Assembly: GCA_964640955.1 (NCBI GenBank) | Contig: CAZXJI010000042.1 | Span: forward strand, 1 to 5,728 | From: CAXXOK01 sp964640955 | Lineage (GTDB): Bacteria; Bacillota; Clostridia; Christensenellales; Aristaeellaceae | Direction: 5' to 3' | Length of the DNA: 5,728 nucleotides | Shown: one piece after another, positions 5,001-5,728 of the stretch | Layout of the letters: every line of letters starts with the position of its first letter | How positions within the stretch are numbered: the stretch's first letter is position 1 | Program-made: the position numbers and the translations under genes | Notes under the pieces: model-generated | Seen by the model: the letters and a program-made list of their open reading frames with translations, nothing else | What the model was told of the DNA's origin: nothing | Databases searched by the model: none

Positions 5001-5728
5001 TTACGCCGATTCCAGTGTAGCCCAATCGCCGGATTCCGTCAATCTCGCTAGAGCGTTTTGCAGGATGGGAATCTGCTTGTACCCCTTGATCCGGCGGAAA
5101 CCGCGCTCCGCTTCCAGGAAGCCTGCGGCGGCGTAGCGGAGGGTCATCGCGCCATTCTTGAAGTTGCACACGCGGCGGATGATCCCCATGCACCCGGAAT
5201 TGGCCGATTCCATCGCGTTGGTTGAGGACAGTGTCTGCCGGAGCAGCCCGGGCAGCTTCAGGCGGTGTGCGGTCAGCGTTTCCTCAAGCCCCTCCCGCAG
5301 GCTGTCGGCTGCCTTCGGATACCGGTACGCCAAGTTATCCGCCAGCAGTTCCAGCGACGCCTTTGCCTTGACGTATTCGAACTCGCGGTATGCCGTCGTC
5401 ATGGCAAGAGATACGTTCGCCTGCTCCGATTCGGGCAGATATGAAAGCACGTTGCGCTTCTTGTGGACCTGGCAGCGCTGGATGACCGCCTTCTTCCCGA
5501 ACGTGTCCTTTACCGCCTTGTGCAGCGCCTTTCCGCCATCCAGGATGTACAGCCGGGGTTCCGATGCGTCCAGGCCCCGCTCGACCATGTCGGCCAGCAG
5601 CGCCTTCACCACCTCGCTGTTCTCCGATCCGCCCTCCGCAAGACCCAGGATCCGCTTCCTCCCCTCGGAATCAATCCCCATCGCCGCGATGATCGTCATC
5701 TTTCCCAGCTCCAGACCGTCTATCATCA
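5001..5728 (-). CDS. IS256-family transposase, C-terminal part (N-terminus outside the window)
   Basis: The visible 242 codons, ending at TAA (5003-5001), cover roughly the catalytic two-thirds of a protein that is usually about 400 residues. The enzyme cuts and joins the ends of its own element. Counting from the Met at 5726, the DDE catalytic residues are all in view: D3 (M-I-D-G), D63 (I-L-D-G-G-K) and E173 (N-A-M-E-S-A-N-S), with 60- and 110-residue spacings as expected for the Mutator superfamily. The C-x-x-H motif is at C85-H88 (R-C-Q-V-H-K), and the conserved stretch S-L-R-E-G-L-E-E-T-L-T-A-H-R-L is at 142-156. The frame stays open to the window edge, so this Met is internal and not the start. 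No frameshift or early stop is visible, so the element may still be active. It is transcribed against the direction of the operon. Confidence 0.93.
   Translation of the reverse strand, partial: MIDGLELGKMTIIAAMGIDSEGRKRILGLAEGGSENSEVVKALLADMVERGLDASEPRLYILDGGKALHKAVKDTFGKKAVIQRCQVHKKRNVLSYLPESEQANVSLAMTTAYREFEYVKAKASLELLADNLAYRYPKAADSLREGLEETLTAHRLKLPGLLRQTLSSTNAMESANSGCMGIIRRVCNFKNGAMTLRYAAAGFLEAERGFRRIKGYKQIPILQNALARLTESGDWATLESA

Larger units (their letters stand above)
4932..5728 (-). mobile_element. IS256-family insertion sequence, left part (right end outside the window)
   Basis: The element carries an IS256/Mutator-type transposase on the minus strand. Its left boundary is placed at about 4932, where the coding frame of the interrupted gene is lost and the sequence GAGTCTGTCCCAAC begins, a plausible terminal inverted repeat. 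The 69 bases between this point and the transposase stop are a normal length for such an end. The matching inverted repeat and any 8-9 bp target duplication (expected copy close to CGCAATCAT, 4922-4930) would be to the right of the window. The boundary is estimated to within a few bases. Confidence 0.75.

Noticed and set aside
4909..5136. Plus-strand frame crossing the insertion boundary
   Set aside because: It spans the junction and lies opposite the transposase; there is no ribosome binding site.

Overview
The window looks like part of a carbohydrate-uptake locus from an anaerobic, Clostridia-type Firmicute, probably a gut or rumen lineage. The evidence is strong AGGAGG-type ribosome binding sites, a near-consensus sigma-A promoter, G+C-rich coding sequence with A+T-rich control regions, and a secreted solute-binding protein with a short MKK signal peptide. 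The assignment to a lineage is inference; no rRNA or other marker is present.

Layout: positions 1-7 hold the first two codons of a divergent minus-strand gene with its own ribosome binding site and a clear promoter (60-88). The shared control region also carries a weak plus-strand promoter and a 10-bp direct repeat that overlaps its -35 position. From 197 to 4706 four plus-strand genes form an apparent operon: a Gfo/Idh/MocA-family oxidoreductase (197-1354), a family-1 sugar-binding protein (1455-2795), and two CUT1-type ABC permeases (2942-3871 and 3873-4706). A large stem-loop (4734-4799) follows. A fifth gene starts with GTG at 4824, but after about 36 codons it is broken by an IS256-family (Mutator-type) insertion sequence. 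The transposase of that element is read on the minus strand and runs off the right edge of the window.

How the genes fit together: the binding protein captures a sugar or oligosaccharide outside the cell and the two permeases form the membrane channel. No ATPase is encoded here, as is common for CUT1 systems that share an MsmX-type ATPase encoded elsewhere. The oxidoreductase probably acts on the imported sugar or a derivative, and the interrupted gene may have been a glycoside-processing enzyme. The substrate cannot be read from the sequence.

The system is mostly of a familiar type. The points that deserve a second look are the oxidoreductase lacking the usual EKP lysine, stem-loops in three intercistronic gaps including both sides of the binding-protein gene, the repeated TTTTTCCATA sites in the control region, and the fresh-looking insertion sequence that truncates the fifth gene.
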